Assembly (NCBI RefSeq): GCF_037943105.1
Contig: NZ_CP149803.1
Coordinates: 1,302,001 to 1,366,000 of the forward strand
Direction: 5' to 3'
DNA: 64,000 nt
Source of the DNA: Pseudomonas sp. TMP9
GTDB lineage: Bacteria > Pseudomonadota > Gammaproteobacteria > Pseudomonadales > Pseudomonadaceae
Part shown: positions 16,311-25,983 of the stretch, piece by piece
How positions within the stretch are numbered: the first letter of the stretch is position 1
Layout of the letters: the number at the start of each line of letters is the position of its first letter
Made by a program: the position numbers and the translations under genes
Notes under the pieces: model-generated
Databases searched by the model: none
What the model was told of the DNA's origin: nothing
Seen by the model: only the letters and a program-made list of their open reading frames with translations

Positions 16311-18665
16311 ATGAGTAAGCATCAACAACAACCTGCCTCCTTTCTGGAGCGGTTGATTTTCAACAATCGCCCGGCGGTCATTCTGCTGTGCCTGTTGATC
16401 AGTGTGTTTCTGTTCTATCAGGCCGCCCAAGTGCGTCCGCAGACCAGCTTCGAGAAGATGATTCCGCTGGGTCATCCGTACATCCAAAAGATGCTTGAGC
16501 ACCGCAATGATCTGGCTAACCTTGGCAACACCGTGCGTATTTCGGTGGAAGCGTTGGACGGCGATATCTTCAGCAAGGAATACATGGAGACGCTGCGTCT
16601 GATCAACGACGAAGCCTTTTATATTCCGGGTGTTGACCGTTCCGGTCTGAAGTCACTGTGGAGCCCCAGCGTGCGCTGGACCGAGGTGACCGAAGAGGGT
16701 TTTGCCGGTGGCGAGGTCATTCCGCAAACGTATGATGGTTCTGCGGAGAGTCTTGAAGAGCTGCGCAGTAACATTCTTAAGTCGGGGCAGGTTGGCCGGT
16801 TGGTCGCCAACAATTTCAAATCGAGCATTGTCGATTTGCCGTTGCTGGAGTCTTATGCCGACCCGAATGATCAAAGTAAGCAGATCCCGCTGGATTATCA
16901 GAAGTTCTCCCACGAGCTGGAAGAGAAGATTCGCGAGAAATACCAATTGCAGAACCCTAACGTCAAAATTCACATCATCGGCTTTGCTAAGAAAGTGGGT
17001 GATTTGATCGATGGTCTGTTTGGTGTGGCGATCTTCTTTGCCGTGGCAATTGCTATCACCTTTGTCCTGTTGCTGTGGTTTACCCACTGCTTCAAGAGCA
17101 CCTTGGCAGTGGTTTTGGCCACGCTTATTGCGGTGGTATGGCAGCTCGGGTTGCTGCATACGTTGGGCTTTGGGCTAGATCCTTACTCAATGTTGGTACC
17201 GTTTTTGGTGTTTGCCATTGGTATTTCTCACGGTGTGCAAAAGATCAACGGTATTGCCATGGCGTCTGGCGAAGCGACCGATTCTCTGTCTGCGGCGCGT
17301 ATGGCCTTCCGTCAACTGTTTATTCCGGGCTTGGTGGCACTCCTGTCGGATGCCGTGGGTTTTATTACCCTGCTGCTGATTGATATTGGTGTGATTCGTG
17401 AGTTGGCAATCGGCGCATCCATGGGTGTGGCGGTGATCATTCTGACCAACCTGATCCTGTTGCCCGTGATGATTTCTTACATCGGTATCAGTAAGAAGGC
17501 GATCAAGATCAGCCGTGAAGATGCGGTGAGAGAGCATCCGTTCTGGCGCTTTATTTCCAATTGCGCGCACCCCATGGTCGCTCCCATTTCCGTGGTGGTG
17601 GCTGTCATTGCTCTATCTGGCGGTGTCTGGTACGGGCAGAACCTGAAGATCGGTGACCTCGATCAAGGTGCACCTGAGCTGCACCCGGATTCGCGTTACA
17701 ACCTGGATAACGACTTCGTCATCCGTAACTACTCCACCAGTTCCGATGTACTGGTGATCATGGTCAAGACGGCAGCTGAAGGCTGTTCGACTTACCCGAC
17801 CCTGTCGGCCATGGATGAGTTGATGTGGAAGATGGAGAACACCGAAGGCGTACAGTCGGCCATTTCCATGGTTACCGTATCGCGTCAGGTGATCAAGGGC
17901 ATGAACGAGGGCAACCTGAAATGGGAAACCTTGTCGCGCAATCAGGACATGCTGAACAATTCCATTGCCCGGGCCGATGGTCTGTACAACGGCGATTGCT
18001 CAGTGGCTCCGGTGCTGGTGTTCCTCACCGACCACAAGGCAGAAACACTGACACGTGTGGTTAACGTTGCTGAAGCATTTGCCAAGGAGAACAACAAGGA
18101 AGGCTTGGAGTTCATCCTCGCAGCCGGTAACGCAGGTATCGAAGCGGCCACCAACGAGGTGATTGCCGCGTCCGAAACGACCATGTTGATCGCGGTGTAT
18201 GCAGCCGTAAGCATCATGTGCCTGCTGACATTCCGCTCGCTTGCAGCAACACTTTGCGTGATTTTACCGCTGGTACTGACTTCGGTGCTGGGTAACGCAT
18301 TGATGGCCTACATGGGCATCGGTGTAAAGGTTGCAACACTGCCGGTAATCGCCTTGGGTGTGGGTATCGGTGTCGACTACGGCATCTATATTTATAGCCG
18401 ACTCGAAACCTACCTGCGACAGGGTTTGTCGTTGCAGGACGCTTACTACGAGACGCTTAAGTCGACGGGTAAGGCAGTACTGTTTACTGGCGTTTGCTTG
18501 GCCATTGGTGTGGCGACTTGGATCTTCTCGGCAATCAAGTTCCAGGCTGATATGGGCTTAATGCTGACCTTTATGTTCCTCTGGAATATGATCGGTGCGA
18601 TCTGGTTGCTGCCTGCTCTGGCACGCTTCCTGATTAACCCAGAGAAGCTGCGCAACAAGGCTTAA
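16311..18665 (+). CDS. RND superfamily (MMPL-type) transporter
   Basis: The 784-residue inner-membrane protein starts with a transmembrane helix (residues about 20-38), then a periplasmic domain, a bundle of five to six helices (about 225-395), a second helix (about 415-435) with a second periplasmic domain, and a final bundle (about 605-780). This duplicated layout is that of hopanoid/MMPL-type RND proteins, shorter than AcrB. GVGIGVDYGIYIYSR in the second bundle is the conserved helix that carries the proton-relay Asp. It likely moves lipids or other hydrophobic molecules using the proton gradient. It forms an operon with the YCF48-like gene and ends at a good terminator. Confidence 0.9.
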   Translation: MSKHQQQPASFLERLIFNNRPAVILLCLLISVFLFYQAAQVRPQTSFEKMIPLGHPYIQKMLEHRNDLANLGNTVRISVEALDGDIFSKEYMETLRLINDEAFYIPGVDRSGLKSLWSPSVRWTEVTEEGFAGGEVIPQTYDGSAESLEELRSNILKSGQVGRLVANNFKSSIVDLPLLESYADPNDQSKQIPLDYQKFSHELEEKIREKYQLQNPNVKIHIIGFAKKVGDLIDGLFGVAIFFAVAIAITFVLLLWFTHCFKSTLAVVLATLIAVVWQLGLLHTLGFGLDPYSMLVPFLVFAIGISHGVQKINGIAMASGEATDSLSAARMAFRQLFIPGLVALLSDAVGFITLLLIDIGVIRELAIGASMGVAVIILTNLILLPVMISYIGISKKAIKISREDAVREHPFWRFISNCAHPMVAPISVVVAVIALSGGVWYGQNLKIGDLDQGAPELHPDSRYNLDNDFVIRNYSTSSDVLVIMVKTAAEGCSTYPTLSAMDELMWKMENTEGVQSAISMVTVSRQVIKGMNEGNLKWETLSRNQDMLNNSIARADGLYNGDCSVAPVLVFLTDHKAETLTRVVNVAEAFAKENNKEGLEFILAAGNAGIEAATNEVIAASETTMLIAVYAAVSIMCLLTFRSLAATLCVILPLVLTSVLGNALMAYMGIGVKVATLPVIALGVGIGVDYGIYIYSRLETYLRQGLSLQDAYYETLKSTGKAVLFTGVCLAIGVATWIFSAIKFQADMGLMLTFMFLWNMIGAIWLLPALARFLINPEKLRNKA

Positions 18666-18686
18666 GCCAGAAACGCAGCAAAACTA

Positions 18687-18716
18687 AAAACCGCGGCCTT
18701 TAGGTCGCGGTTTTTT
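18687..18716 (+). terminator. Rho-independent terminator after the RND gene
   Basis: A 10-bp stem (AACCGCGGCC / GGTCGCGGTT, one G-U pair), loop TTTA, followed by TTTTTT. Confidence 0.9.
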
Positions 18717-18886
18717 ATTGCCAGCGTTTTGGTTAGGAGGCGGCCGCTAGATCGGTTGTAAACTCATCGGCGCTTAGCCGCAGCATCGGCGCAGCTGGGT
18801 GTACCTGCGAAGCTCAGCGCTTGGCTGGATTAGCGACTAGGTGTGTTAAAGGTCAAGCTTAGAAGGTGGTCTGAGCGGGCAGGTAC

Positions 18887-18930
18887 AGCCCATGCGTCGT
18901 GCAAATAAAATTTTGCTCGACGCATGGGCT
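18887..18930. other. Long palindrome downstream of the small lipoprotein gene
   Basis: Perfect 13-bp arms (AGCCCATGCGTCG at 18887-18899; complement at 18918-18930) around an AT-rich loop that can extend the pairing (GCAAA...TTTGC). It lies 7 bp beyond the stop of the reverse-strand lipoprotein gene and probably ends that transcript, although the T-run is in the loop rather than after the stem. Confidence 0.6.
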
Positions 18931-18937
18931 TTGCGGC

Positions 18938-19159
18938 TTACAGTTCTTTGACGGTACGCACTTGGTCTTTGTTGACTTTGGCAGGTTTACCGTCGAGTTG
19001 CTCGAACTCGTAGAAACCCGACTCTTCGTCAAAGCTTGGCTCATCAATGGTCTGGATTTCACGGCCATCATTAAGCGTGATCACCGTAGGTGATGCGCAA
19101 CCTGTCAGCGCAGCCAAGCCCAAGGTAAGCAGCAGTGCTGGAATAATCCGCTGATTCAT
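18938..19159 (-). CDS. Small lipoprotein, YgdI/YgdR family
   Basis: The 73-residue precursor has a signal peptide ending in a lipobox (LAALTGCA; lipidated Cys at about residue 21). The short mature domain (TVITLNDGREIQTID, then GFYEFEQLDG and KVNKDQVRTVKEL) is the small beta-barrel of the YgdI/YgdR family. It is probably anchored in the outer membrane. Function unknown. A good ribosome site (AAGGAG) precedes the ATG. Confidence 0.9.
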   Translation of the reverse strand: MNQRIIPALLLTLGLAALTGCASPTVITLNDGREIQTIDEPSFDEESGFYEFEQLDGKPAKVNKDQVRTVKEL

Positions 19160-19236
19160 GTGTTTCTCCTTGTTTAGTAGGGTTTTACCCAGCTTGTGAC
19201 GAAACTTTGCCGGGCAAGTTCCCCAGTCGATAGTGA

Positions 19237-19815
19237 TTACCGCTGCGTCAGCAGCTCTGGCGTATTGAGGTTAGCAAAGCGCGGGTCTTTTGCTGGGTAT
19301 TCCACGATCAGTGGATTGAGGCCATGCAACCAGCGTTGTGGGCTGCGCTCACCTGCTTGCCAAGCGACCTCTAAATTGGCTAATTGCGCGCGAGGGATTA
19401 CGCAAAAGAGCGGCTCAATAAACCCTCCCTGACTGACCACCACTGGCTGCTCGCCGACCAATTTGAGCAGGGCCAAGAGCACTCGCATGTCGAGCAGGGG
19501 CGCATCGCACGGAAGAACCAGTAGGTATGGGTGATGTGCGGCCTGCAATCCTGCTCGTATGCCCGCCAGCGGGCCTTGAAAGCCTGCTGCGCCATCAGTC
19601 ACCAAGCGATCAGCGAAAGCCTTGTAATAGTCGGCGTTACGGTTGCAGGAGATGATCAGGTCATCAGTTAACGGCCGTACCAGTTGATGTAACCAGGCAA
19701 TCAGCGGGTGGCCTTGCCAGTCAAGCAAGCCTTTATCGGCGCCGCCCATGCGTTGCCCGCGACCACCCGATAACAGGAGTACGGAGCATCTGGGTAAAGG
19801 GATTGAATCGGGCAT
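19237..19815 (-). CDS. mobA: Molybdenum cofactor guanylyltransferase
   Basis: About 192 residues. It adds GMP to molybdopterin to make the guanine dinucleotide form of the cofactor, in the cytosol. The nucleotide-binding motif [19 protein letters not shown] at the N-terminus is diagnostic, and PCDAPLL is the metal-binding segment. I chose the ATG at 19815 ([10 protein letters not shown]...); an upstream in-frame start at 19857 would add residues not typical of the family. It is divergent from moaB across a 67-bp gap, which must hold both promoters. Confidence 0.93.
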   Translation of the reverse strand: MPDSIPLPRCSVLLLSGGRGQRMGGADKGLLDWQGHPLIAWLHQLVRPLTDDLIISCNRNADYYKAFADRLVTDGAAGFQGPLAGIRAGLQAAHHPYLLVLPCDAPLLDMRVLLALLKLVGEQPVVVSQGGFIEPLFCVIPRAQLANLEVAWQAGERSPQRWLHGLNPLIVEYPAKDPRFANLNTPELLTQR

Positions 19816-19882
19816 GCGCAGCCTCCCAAAGCGGGCCTGTGATATAACGGCGAGCATTATTGCCCATTACTGGAAGCCTGCC

Positions 19883-20422
19883 ATGAACCCTAAGGCCGAG
19901 GCACATTTTGTGCCCTTGAATATTGCGGTATTGACCGTCAGTGATACCCGCAGCCTGGAAACTGATACCTCCGGCCAACTGTTTGTTGACCGCCTGCACT
20001 CTGCCGGTCATCAGCTTACCGCACGGGTATTACTTAAGGACGATCTGTACAAAATTCGCGCTCAGGTAGCCACCTGGATCGCTGAGGATCAGGTGCAAGT
20101 GGTGTTGATCACCGGAGGCACTGGCTTTACTGGACGTGACAGTACCCCCGAGGCCGTGGCCTGTTTGCTGGATAAGCAGGTCGATGGTTTCGGCGAGCTG
20201 TTCCGGCAGATTTCCATGGTCGATATTGGTACCTCCACCGTGCAATCACGTGCCTTGGCCGGTATGGCTAATGGCACGCTGGTCTGTTGCCTGCCGGGTT
20301 CGACCAATGCCTGCCGTACCGCTTGGGATGGCATCCTCGGCGAGCAACTAGATAACCGCCACCGCCCGTGCAATTTTGTTCCGCATTTAAAAGCGGTGGC
20401 TGCCTGCGAGAGCCGTGGATGA
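19883..20422 (+). CDS. moaB: Molybdenum cofactor biosynthesis protein B
   Basis: The 179-residue cytosolic protein is of the MogA/MoaB type, expected to adenylylate molybdopterin. The conserved segment ITGGTGFTGRDSTPEAV and the LPGSTNAC loop are clear. The start at 19883 (MNPKAEAHF) is preferred; upstream in-frame codons lie in the divergent mobA region. Its TGA overlaps the moeA ATG (ATGA at 20419-20422), giving a translationally coupled moaB-moeA operon. Confidence 0.93.
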   Translation: MNPKAEAHFVPLNIAVLTVSDTRSLETDTSGQLFVDRLHSAGHQLTARVLLKDDLYKIRAQVATWIAEDQVQVVLITGGTGFTGRDSTPEAVACLLDKQVDGFGELFRQISMVDIGTSTVQSRALAGMANGTLVCCLPGSTNACRTAWDGILGEQLDNRHRPCNFVPHLKAVAACESRG

Positions 20423-21633
20423 GCGGCAGTGATAAGCCAGGGTTGATGCCCGTCGAAGCGGCGTTGGCACGTTTGCTGGCGCTGGCTGAGGCCTCTGAAA
20501 TTTTTGAGAGTGAACGCGTCAGCTTAAGCGCAGCCGACGGGCGAGTGCTGGCGGAGCCGCTGCTGGCCGAACTGGATCTGCCGCCTTGGGACAACAGCGC
20601 GATGGACGGTTATGCCTTGCGCCTGGCCGACTGGACGGGGGAGCCGCTGCTGATAAGCCAGCGTATTCAGGCTGGCAGTGCGCCCACTCCGTTGCAACCA
20701 GGGACGTGCGCCCGCATCTTCACTGGTGCGCCGTTACCAGCGGGTGCCGATACCGTAGAGATGCAAGAGAATGCCGTGCTCGCCGAGGACGGGCGAGTCG
20801 CATTCAGCGCGCCGCTAAGCGTGCGCCAGAACGTGCGCGCGCAAGGTCAGGAAACCCGTATTGGCGACAGCGTACTGCCTGCGGGTACACGTTTAGGGCC
20901 GATCGAGTTGGGCCTGGCAGCATCCCTCGGTGCGGCTGAATTGGTGGTGCGTCGTCGGCCACGGGTCGCGGTGCTATCTACCGGCGATGAGTTGGTCGAG
21001 CCAGGGCTGCCATTGGGCCCGGGGCAGATTTATAACAGCAATCGCCGACTGCTCATGGCCTGGCTGCAACGCTTAGGTTGTGAGGTTATTGATGGCGGCA
21101 TTTTGCTTGATGACTTAGAGCTGACCCGTGCGGCGCTGGGCGCTCTGAGTGATGTTGATCTGATTCTCTCCACCGGCGGTGTATCGGTGGGCGAAGCTGA
21201 TTTTCTCGGCATGGCCCTGCGTGAAGAGGGTGAGCTAGCACTGTGGAAACTGGCGATCAAACCGGGCAAACCGCTGACTTGTGGGCAGTTTCGTGGCGTG
21301 CCAGTGATCGGTTTGCCGGGTAATCCGGCCGCAACGCTGGTCACCTTCGGTTTGCTCGCGCGGCCGTATGTGTTGCGCCGTTTGGGTGTGCAGCGAATCG
21401 AGCCGCTGGGTTTCCCACTGCCGGCAGGCTTCACTTGGCATAAACCAGGCAAACGTCGTGAATACTTGCGTGCGCGGCTGGAAAACGGTCGGGTGGTGCC
21501 CTATCCAAACCAGAGTTCTGGGGTGCTGCGCAGCGCCGCTTGGGCCGATGGGCTTGCGCAGATTTTGGAAGGCACAACACTGGCTGAAGGCGACAGCCTG
21601 CGCTTTATCCCATTCAGTGAAATTCTTGGATAG
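20419..21633 (+). CDS. moeA: Molybdopterin molybdenumtransferase
   Basis: The 404-residue cytosolic enzyme inserts molybdate into adenylylated molybdopterin. DNSAMDGYAL near residues 60-70, FTGAPLPAGADTVEMQE in domain III, and the STGDELVEPG and STGGVSVGEADF blocks are the family signatures; length is normal. The start overlaps the moaB stop. It converges on the AraC-type regulator gene with 21 bp between them. Confidence 0.95.
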   Translation: MSGSDKPGLMPVEAALARLLALAEASEIFESERVSLSAADGRVLAEPLLAELDLPPWDNSAMDGYALRLADWTGEPLLISQRIQAGSAPTPLQPGTCARIFTGAPLPAGADTVEMQENAVLAEDGRVAFSAPLSVRQNVRAQGQETRIGDSVLPAGTRLGPIELGLAASLGAAELVVRRRPRVAVLSTGDELVEPGLPLGPGQIYNSNRRLLMAWLQRLGCEVIDGGILLDDLELTRAALGALSDVDLILSTGGVSVGEADFLGMALREEGELALWKLAIKPGKPLTCGQFRGVPVIGLPGNPAATLVTFGLLARPYVLRRLGVQRIEPLGFPLPAGFTWHKPGKRREYLRARLENGRVVPYPNQSSGVLRSAAWADGLAQILEGTTLAEGDSLRFIPFSEILG

Positions 21634-21654
21634 ACCTGCGCGGCTCGACCCAGC

Positions 21655-22677
21655 CTAGGTTTTGCGTTGGCTTTCGCGGAATTCGCCCGGGGTCTGTCCG
21701 GTCCAGGTTTTGAAGCTGCGATGGAAGGAGCGCGACTCGGTAAAACCCAGGTAACTGGCAATGTCCTGAATCGCCAGTTCGCTGCGTAGCAGGTAGTGCT
21801 CAGCCAGCTCTTGGCGCAGCTCATCGAGAATCAGCTGGTAGCTGGTGCCGGCTAATTGCAGGTGACGCTGCAGGGTGCGCACGGTCATGTTGAATTTCTC
21901 CGCCACGCGTTCCTTGCGCGGCAAGCCATCCTTGAGCAGCAGGCGCAGGGCATTCTTCACCCGTTGCGGCAGCGGCTCGTTACCGTCCAGCCCGGCCATC
22001 AATGTTAGAGCGTGTTCTTCCAAGGTGCGCAACAGGTTGGCATCCGCTTGGCGCAGCGGCACCGCGAGGTATTGCAGCGGCACGATCAAGGCATTGCAGC
22101 TTTGCTCAAAGCGAATCGGGCAGCCAAAAATTGTTTGGTAGTGCGCAAGTTCTGCGCCGGCGGGCTGAGCATGCTCGAACCAGACTTCATCGGGTGAGCG
22201 CTGCATATCGGCGATCCAGCGGGCATACAGCAGCCAGGAGGCCAATACGTTTTCCACCATATGCCGGCGGATTGGTTCGGCTTGGTGGCGACAACTCCAG
22301 ATCAGTTTGACGTGATCGCTGCCTACTTCAACCCGGCTGACGCCCATGTCGCCCACCAGTTTTTCGTAAGGCACGATACGACTCATGGCTTCGCCCAGCG
22401 TGGCGCAATTCATGGTGATGTAGCCCAGCACACTCCACGACCCAGGCTGCACAAACTGTGCGCAACGCAAGCCAAACAGCGGGTCGTCAGATACCTTGAG
22501 CAGGTGCGCGAGCAGGCGCTCGTGGGTCTCGCTGGGGATACGTTTGCCGTTGTCGGTCAAATCCTCGGCACTGATACCGGCCGCTGTGAGCGCCTGATCG
22601 ATGTCCAGACCTAACTGCTCGGCATGACGCAGGTACTTGAGCAGGGCGGGGACTGAGGTGTAGCCGAGGTTTTCCAT
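21655..22677 (-). CDS. AraC family transcriptional regulator
   Basis: The 340-residue protein has an N-terminal Arabinose_bd-like sensor domain (about residues 20-200) and a C-terminal AraC DNA-binding domain (about 235-335) with two helix-turn-helix units: KERVAEKFNMTVRTLQRHLQ and AIQDIASYLGFTESRSFHRS. This layout matches OruR/ArgR-like regulators of pseudomonads. It is transcribed away from the flavoenzyme-GlpD-kinase operon across a 124-bp gap, so it probably controls that operon. The inducer is unknown. Confidence 0.9.
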   Translation of the reverse strand: MENLGYTSVPALLKYLRHAEQLGLDIDQALTAAGISAEDLTDNGKRIPSETHERLLAHLLKVSDDPLFGLRCAQFVQPGSWSVLGYITMNCATLGEAMSRIVPYEKLVGDMGVSRVEVGSDHVKLIWSCRHQAEPIRRHMVENVLASWLLYARWIADMQRSPDEVWFEHAQPAGAELAHYQTIFGCPIRFEQSCNALIVPLQYLAVPLRQADANLLRTLEEHALTLMAGLDGNEPLPQRVKNALRLLLKDGLPRKERVAEKFNMTVRTLQRHLQLAGTSYQLILDELRQELAEHYLLRSELAIQDIASYLGFTESRSFHRSFKTWTGQTPGEFRESQRKT

Positions 22678-22801
22678 GAGTTTTCTTATTCTGAGTGTCT
22701 TGATTGGCGATAACGCCTGGCTTGATTAGACAGTGACGCGCTTGCGCGGCCCGCTAGTATAGGCAGCCATAGAGAGTGACTGAAATATTCGGGAGAAACA
22801 G
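22678..22801. promoter_or_regulatory. Divergent promoter region between the AraC regulator and the flavoenzyme operon
   Basis: This 124-bp region must hold both promoters and any AraC-type operator. A TAGTAT hexamer near 22755 could serve as a -10 box for the rightward operon; I do not see a clear direct-repeat operator. Confidence 0.4.
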
Positions 22802-24397
22802 ATGCGTCGTTGGAATGGCTGGGGTGATGAGGCAACAGTGGTGGAACTGCCGGCGCATGGCGAGGCTTTTCTCGCAAGCTTAGTCGGGCCCGGCCAAGTT
22901 CTGGCGGACGCCAGCCTGCAGCAGGTGGTGGCTCAAGTGCCGGCTTCGCGCCTGCAGGCTCATCCGCTGATCAGCTTGGATGCTGAAGACCGCGTGCGTC
23001 ATGCCCGTGGCCAGAGCCTGCCAGATTGGCTGGCCATGCGCTCTGGCGATTTTGGCGTGTTCCCCGACGGGGTCGCCTACCCGGAAAGCGCCGGGCAAAT
23101 TACCGAGCTGTTGGCATGGGCCAGCCAGCAGGATTTGATCCTAATTCCCTATGGCGGCGGCACTTCGGTGGCCGGGCATATCAACCCGCAAGCGGGTGGC
23201 AAGCCGGTGCTGACCCTGTCGCTGGAGCGCATGATTAAGCTGGTTGAGATCGACCACGCCAGCCTGGTCGCTACTTTTGAGCCCGGCGCTAATGGCCCGC
23301 AAGTGGAAAGCCAGCTGCGCGCCCAAGGCTATACCCTCGGTCATTTCCCGCAATCTTGGGAGCTATCAACGCTGGGCGGTTGGGTGGCGAGCCGCTCCAG
23401 CGGTCAGCAGTCGCTGCGTTATGGGCGCATTGAGCAGCTGTTCGCCGGCGGCAAGGTCGAAACCTTTGCTGGCACCCTAGAAATCCCGACTTTCCCAGCG
23501 TCTGCCGCCGGTCCTGATTTGCGTGAAATCCTGATGGGCTCGGAAGGGCGTTTCGGCATCATTTCCGAAGTCAAAGTACGTATCACCCGTTTGGCCGAGC
23601 AGGAAAGCTTCTACGCGGTGTTTCTGCCTAACTGGCAGCAGGCGTTGGCGGCGATTCGCAGCCTGGCCCAGGCGCGGGTGCCGCTGTCGATGTTGCGCCT
23701 GTCGAATGCTATTGAAACTAAAACCCAGCTGGCGTTAGCCGGCCATCCGCAGCAAATCGCTTGGCTGGAAAGGTACCTGACCTTGCGCGGTGCGCGCGAG
23801 GGTAAGTGCATGCTGACCTTCGGCGTCACCGGCAGCCGCACGCAGAACGCGGCTTCGCTGAAGCAGGCGAAGAAGCTGCTGAAGAGTTTTGGCGGCATCT
23901 TTACCGGCACCGTGCTCGGTAAAAAGTGGGCAGAGAACCGCTTCCGCTTCCCGTATCTGCGCCATGGTCTGTGGGCCGCCGGCTACGCGGTGGATACCCT
24001 GGAAACCGCCACCGATTGGAGCAATGTTGACAGCCTGCTAAACAAACTCGAAAGCAGCCTGCGCAACGGCTTGAGCGAGGAGGGCGAGCAGGTGCATGTG
24101 TTTACTCACCTGTCGCATGTCTACAACGAAGGCTCAAGCATTTACACCACTTATGTATTCCGCCCCGGCAGCAACTATGCCGAGGCCTTGGCGCGCTGGC
24201 AGAAACTCAAACATGCCGCCTGCCTGACCATCGCCGAGAACCGCGGCACCATCAGCCATCAGCACGGCGTCGGCCGCGATCATGCGGCCTATTTGCCAGT
24301 TGAGAAGGGTGAGCTGGGCATGGCGGCGCTTAAAGCCTTGGCCGGGCATTTTGACCCTGAGCAGCGTTTGGCTCCCGGCGTGTTGCTGCAGGATTGA
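22802..24397 (+). CDS. FAD-linked oxidase resembling alkyl-dihydroxyacetonephosphate synthase
   Basis: The 531-residue cytosolic flavoprotein is of the VAO/PCMH family. IPYGGGTSVAGHI is the FAD pyrophosphate loop, STLGGWVASRSSGQQSLRYG matches the second FAD segment of alkylglycerone-phosphate synthases, and the C-terminal GTISHQHGVGRDH corresponds to their His-rich active-site motif (HHHGVG). EGSSIYTTYVFRP aligns with the segment carrying the catalytic Tyr. Eukaryotic enzymes swap an acyl for an alkyl chain to make ether lipids; glycolate or lactate dehydrogenases share the fold but not the His motif. It is the first gene of an operon with a GlpD-like gene (4 bp overlap or less) and an FGGY kinase. 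The substrate is inferred. Confidence 0.85.
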   Translation: MRRWNGWGDEATVVELPAHGEAFLASLVGPGQVLADASLQQVVAQVPASRLQAHPLISLDAEDRVRHARGQSLPDWLAMRSGDFGVFPDGVAYPESAGQITELLAWASQQDLILIPYGGGTSVAGHINPQAGGKPVLTLSLERMIKLVEIDHASLVATFEPGANGPQVESQLRAQGYTLGHFPQSWELSTLGGWVASRSSGQQSLRYGRIEQLFAGGKVETFAGTLEIPTFPASAAGPDLREILMGSEGRFGIISEVKVRITRLAEQESFYAVFLPNWQQALAAIRSLAQARVPLSMLRLSNAIETKTQLALAGHPQQIAWLERYLTLRGAREGKCMLTFGVTGSRTQNAASLKQAKKLLKSFGGIFTGTVLGKKWAENRFRFPYLRHGLWAAGYAVDTLETATDWSNVDSLLNKLESSLRNGLSEEGEQVHVFTHLSHVYNEGSSIYTTYVFRPGSNYAEALARWQKLKHAACLTIAENRGTISHQHGVGRDHAAYLPVEKGELGMAALKALAGHFDPEQRLAPGVLLQD

Positions 24398-25983
24398 TGA
24401 TGACTCAATGGAACGCCGCTTGGCGTGAACACGCACTGCCAGAATTAGCCGCGCGCGATTGGGATTTGATCGTGGTCGGTGGCGGCATCAGCGGTGCTGG
24501 GATTTTGCGCGAAGCGGCGCGGCGTGGCTGGAAATGCCTGCTGCTGGAGCAACGCGATTTCGCCTGGGGCACCTCCAGTCGCTCATCGAAGATGGTGCAC
24601 GGCGGGCTGCGTTATATCGCCAAGGGCCAGTTTGGCCTGACCCGTGACTCGGTGCGTGAGCGCGAGCGCCTTCTGCAAGAAGCGCCGGGGCTGGTCGACC
24701 CCTTGAGTTTTATCATGGCGCATTACCAAGGCAGCTTTCCCGGCCCGCGAGTCTTTGGTGGCTTGCTGGCGGTGTATGACGCCTTGGCCGGCAAGCGCAA
24801 CCATCTGTACTACCCGCTGCAGCAACTGCGTTACCTCGCGCCTGGATTGAAAGAAGACGGGCTGCAAGGCGGTACGCAGTTTTATGACGCGCTAACGGAT
24901 GACGCGCGCTTAGTGCAGAGAGTGCTGGGTGAGGCCCGAGCCGAGGGCGGCGAAGCGGTCAATGGCATGCGCGTGGTCGAGTTGCTGCGTGAGAATGGTC
25001 GGGTGACGGGCCTGCTCGCTGAAGACGCGGAAACCGGCCAGCGGCATGGCTTCACGACTCGCGCCGTGGCTCAAGCTACAGGCGCCTGGGCTGATCAGCT
25101 GCGCCAGAAAACCGGGCTGGAGCATATTCGTCCACTGCGCGGCAGCCACCTGCTGCTGCCGGCTTGGCGTTTGCCGGTGGCGCATGCCTTCAGCTTTATG
25201 CATGCCGACGACAAGCGCCCGGTGTTTGTCTTCCCTTGGGAAGGCGCGACGGTGATTGGTACCACTGATCTTGATCATCCGGCGCCGCTGAACGAAGAGG
25301 CGCGTATCAGTATTGATGAAGTCGATTACCTGCTGGACGCCTGTGCGCAGCAGTTTCCTGCGGCCGAAATTGGCGCTGCCGATGTGCTGTCGACCTGGGC
25401 TGGCGTGCGCCCGGTGGTCAGCGACGGTGCCGCGGGGCGTAAGCCATCGGATGAAAAGCGCGAGCATGCGCTGTGGGTCGAGCCGGGTTGTGTGACCTTG
25501 GCCGGCGGAAAGCTGACCACCTTCCGTTTGCTCGCACTGGAGGTGCTGCAAGCCTGCGCGCCAATGGTTGGGCAAGCAGTAGATGATCAGGGCGCGGCGA
25601 CTTTCGCACCTGTGCCCCGCCAACCCATGCCGATGCTCAGCCCCGCTCAGCAAAAACGCCTGAGCGGTCGTTATGGTCGGGCGCTACCGCAGTTGCTCGC
25701 GCTGGTTGAGCAGCTTGGCGCTGAGCAGGTTGCAGGTACAGACACGCTCTGGGCCGAATTGGCCTGGGCAGCCGAGCAAGAGTTGGTGTTGCACTTGGAT
25801 GATTTGCTGCTGCGTCGCACTCGCCTTGGCCTGCTGCTGGCTAAAGGGGGCGCTGCCGAACTGCCACGCATTCGCGCGCTGTGCCAGGCGCGTCTGAGCT
25901 GGGATGACGCGCGCTGGCAGCAGGAAGAACAGGATTATCTAACGTTGTGGCAGCGCAGCTACAGCCTGCCTGCATCGAAATGA
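24397..25983 (+). CDS. GlpD-like FAD-dependent glycerol-3-phosphate dehydrogenase paralogue
   Basis: About 528 residues. The N-terminal dinucleotide fold DLIVVGGGISGAGILREAA, the SSKMVHGGLRYI segment and the FPWEGATVIGTTD block identify the GlpA/GlpD family, which oxidises glycerol 3-phosphate to dihydroxyacetone phosphate at the membrane. Dihydroxyacetone phosphate is the backbone of the alkyl-DHAP pathway suggested by the preceding gene. I chose the ATG at 24397 (TGATG overlap with the upstream stop); an ATG follows at 24400. Its TGA lies inside a long palindromic repeat. It is probably not the main glpD, since no glpF or glpK sits beside it. Confidence 0.85.
   Translation: MMTQWNAAWREHALPELAARDWDLIVVGGGISGAGILREAARRGWKCLLLEQRDFAWGTSSRSSKMVHGGLRYIAKGQFGLTRDSVRERERLLQEAPGLVDPLSFIMAHYQGSFPGPRVFGGLLAVYDALAGKRNHLYYPLQQLRYLAPGLKEDGLQGGTQFYDALTDDARLVQRVLGEARAEGGEAVNGMRVVELLRENGRVTGLLAEDAETGQRHGFTTRAVAQATGAWADQLRQKTGLEHIRPLRGSHLLLPAWRLPVAHAFSFMHADDKRPVFVFPWEGATVIGTTDLDHPAPLNEEARISIDEVDYLLDACAQQFPAAEIGAADVLSTWAGVRPVVSDGAAGRKPSDEKREHALWVEPGCVTLAGGKLTTFRLLALEVLQACAPMVGQAVDDQGAATFAPVPRQPMPMLSPAQQKRLSGRYGRALPQLLALVEQLGAEQVAGTDTLWAELAWAAEQELVLHLDDLLLRRTRLGLLLAKGGAAELPRIRALCQARLSWDDARWQQEEQDYLTLWQRSYSLPASK

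Noticed and set aside
24910..25653. A 247-codon reverse-strand reading frame
   Set aside because: It is antisense to the GlpD-like gene with no supporting features.
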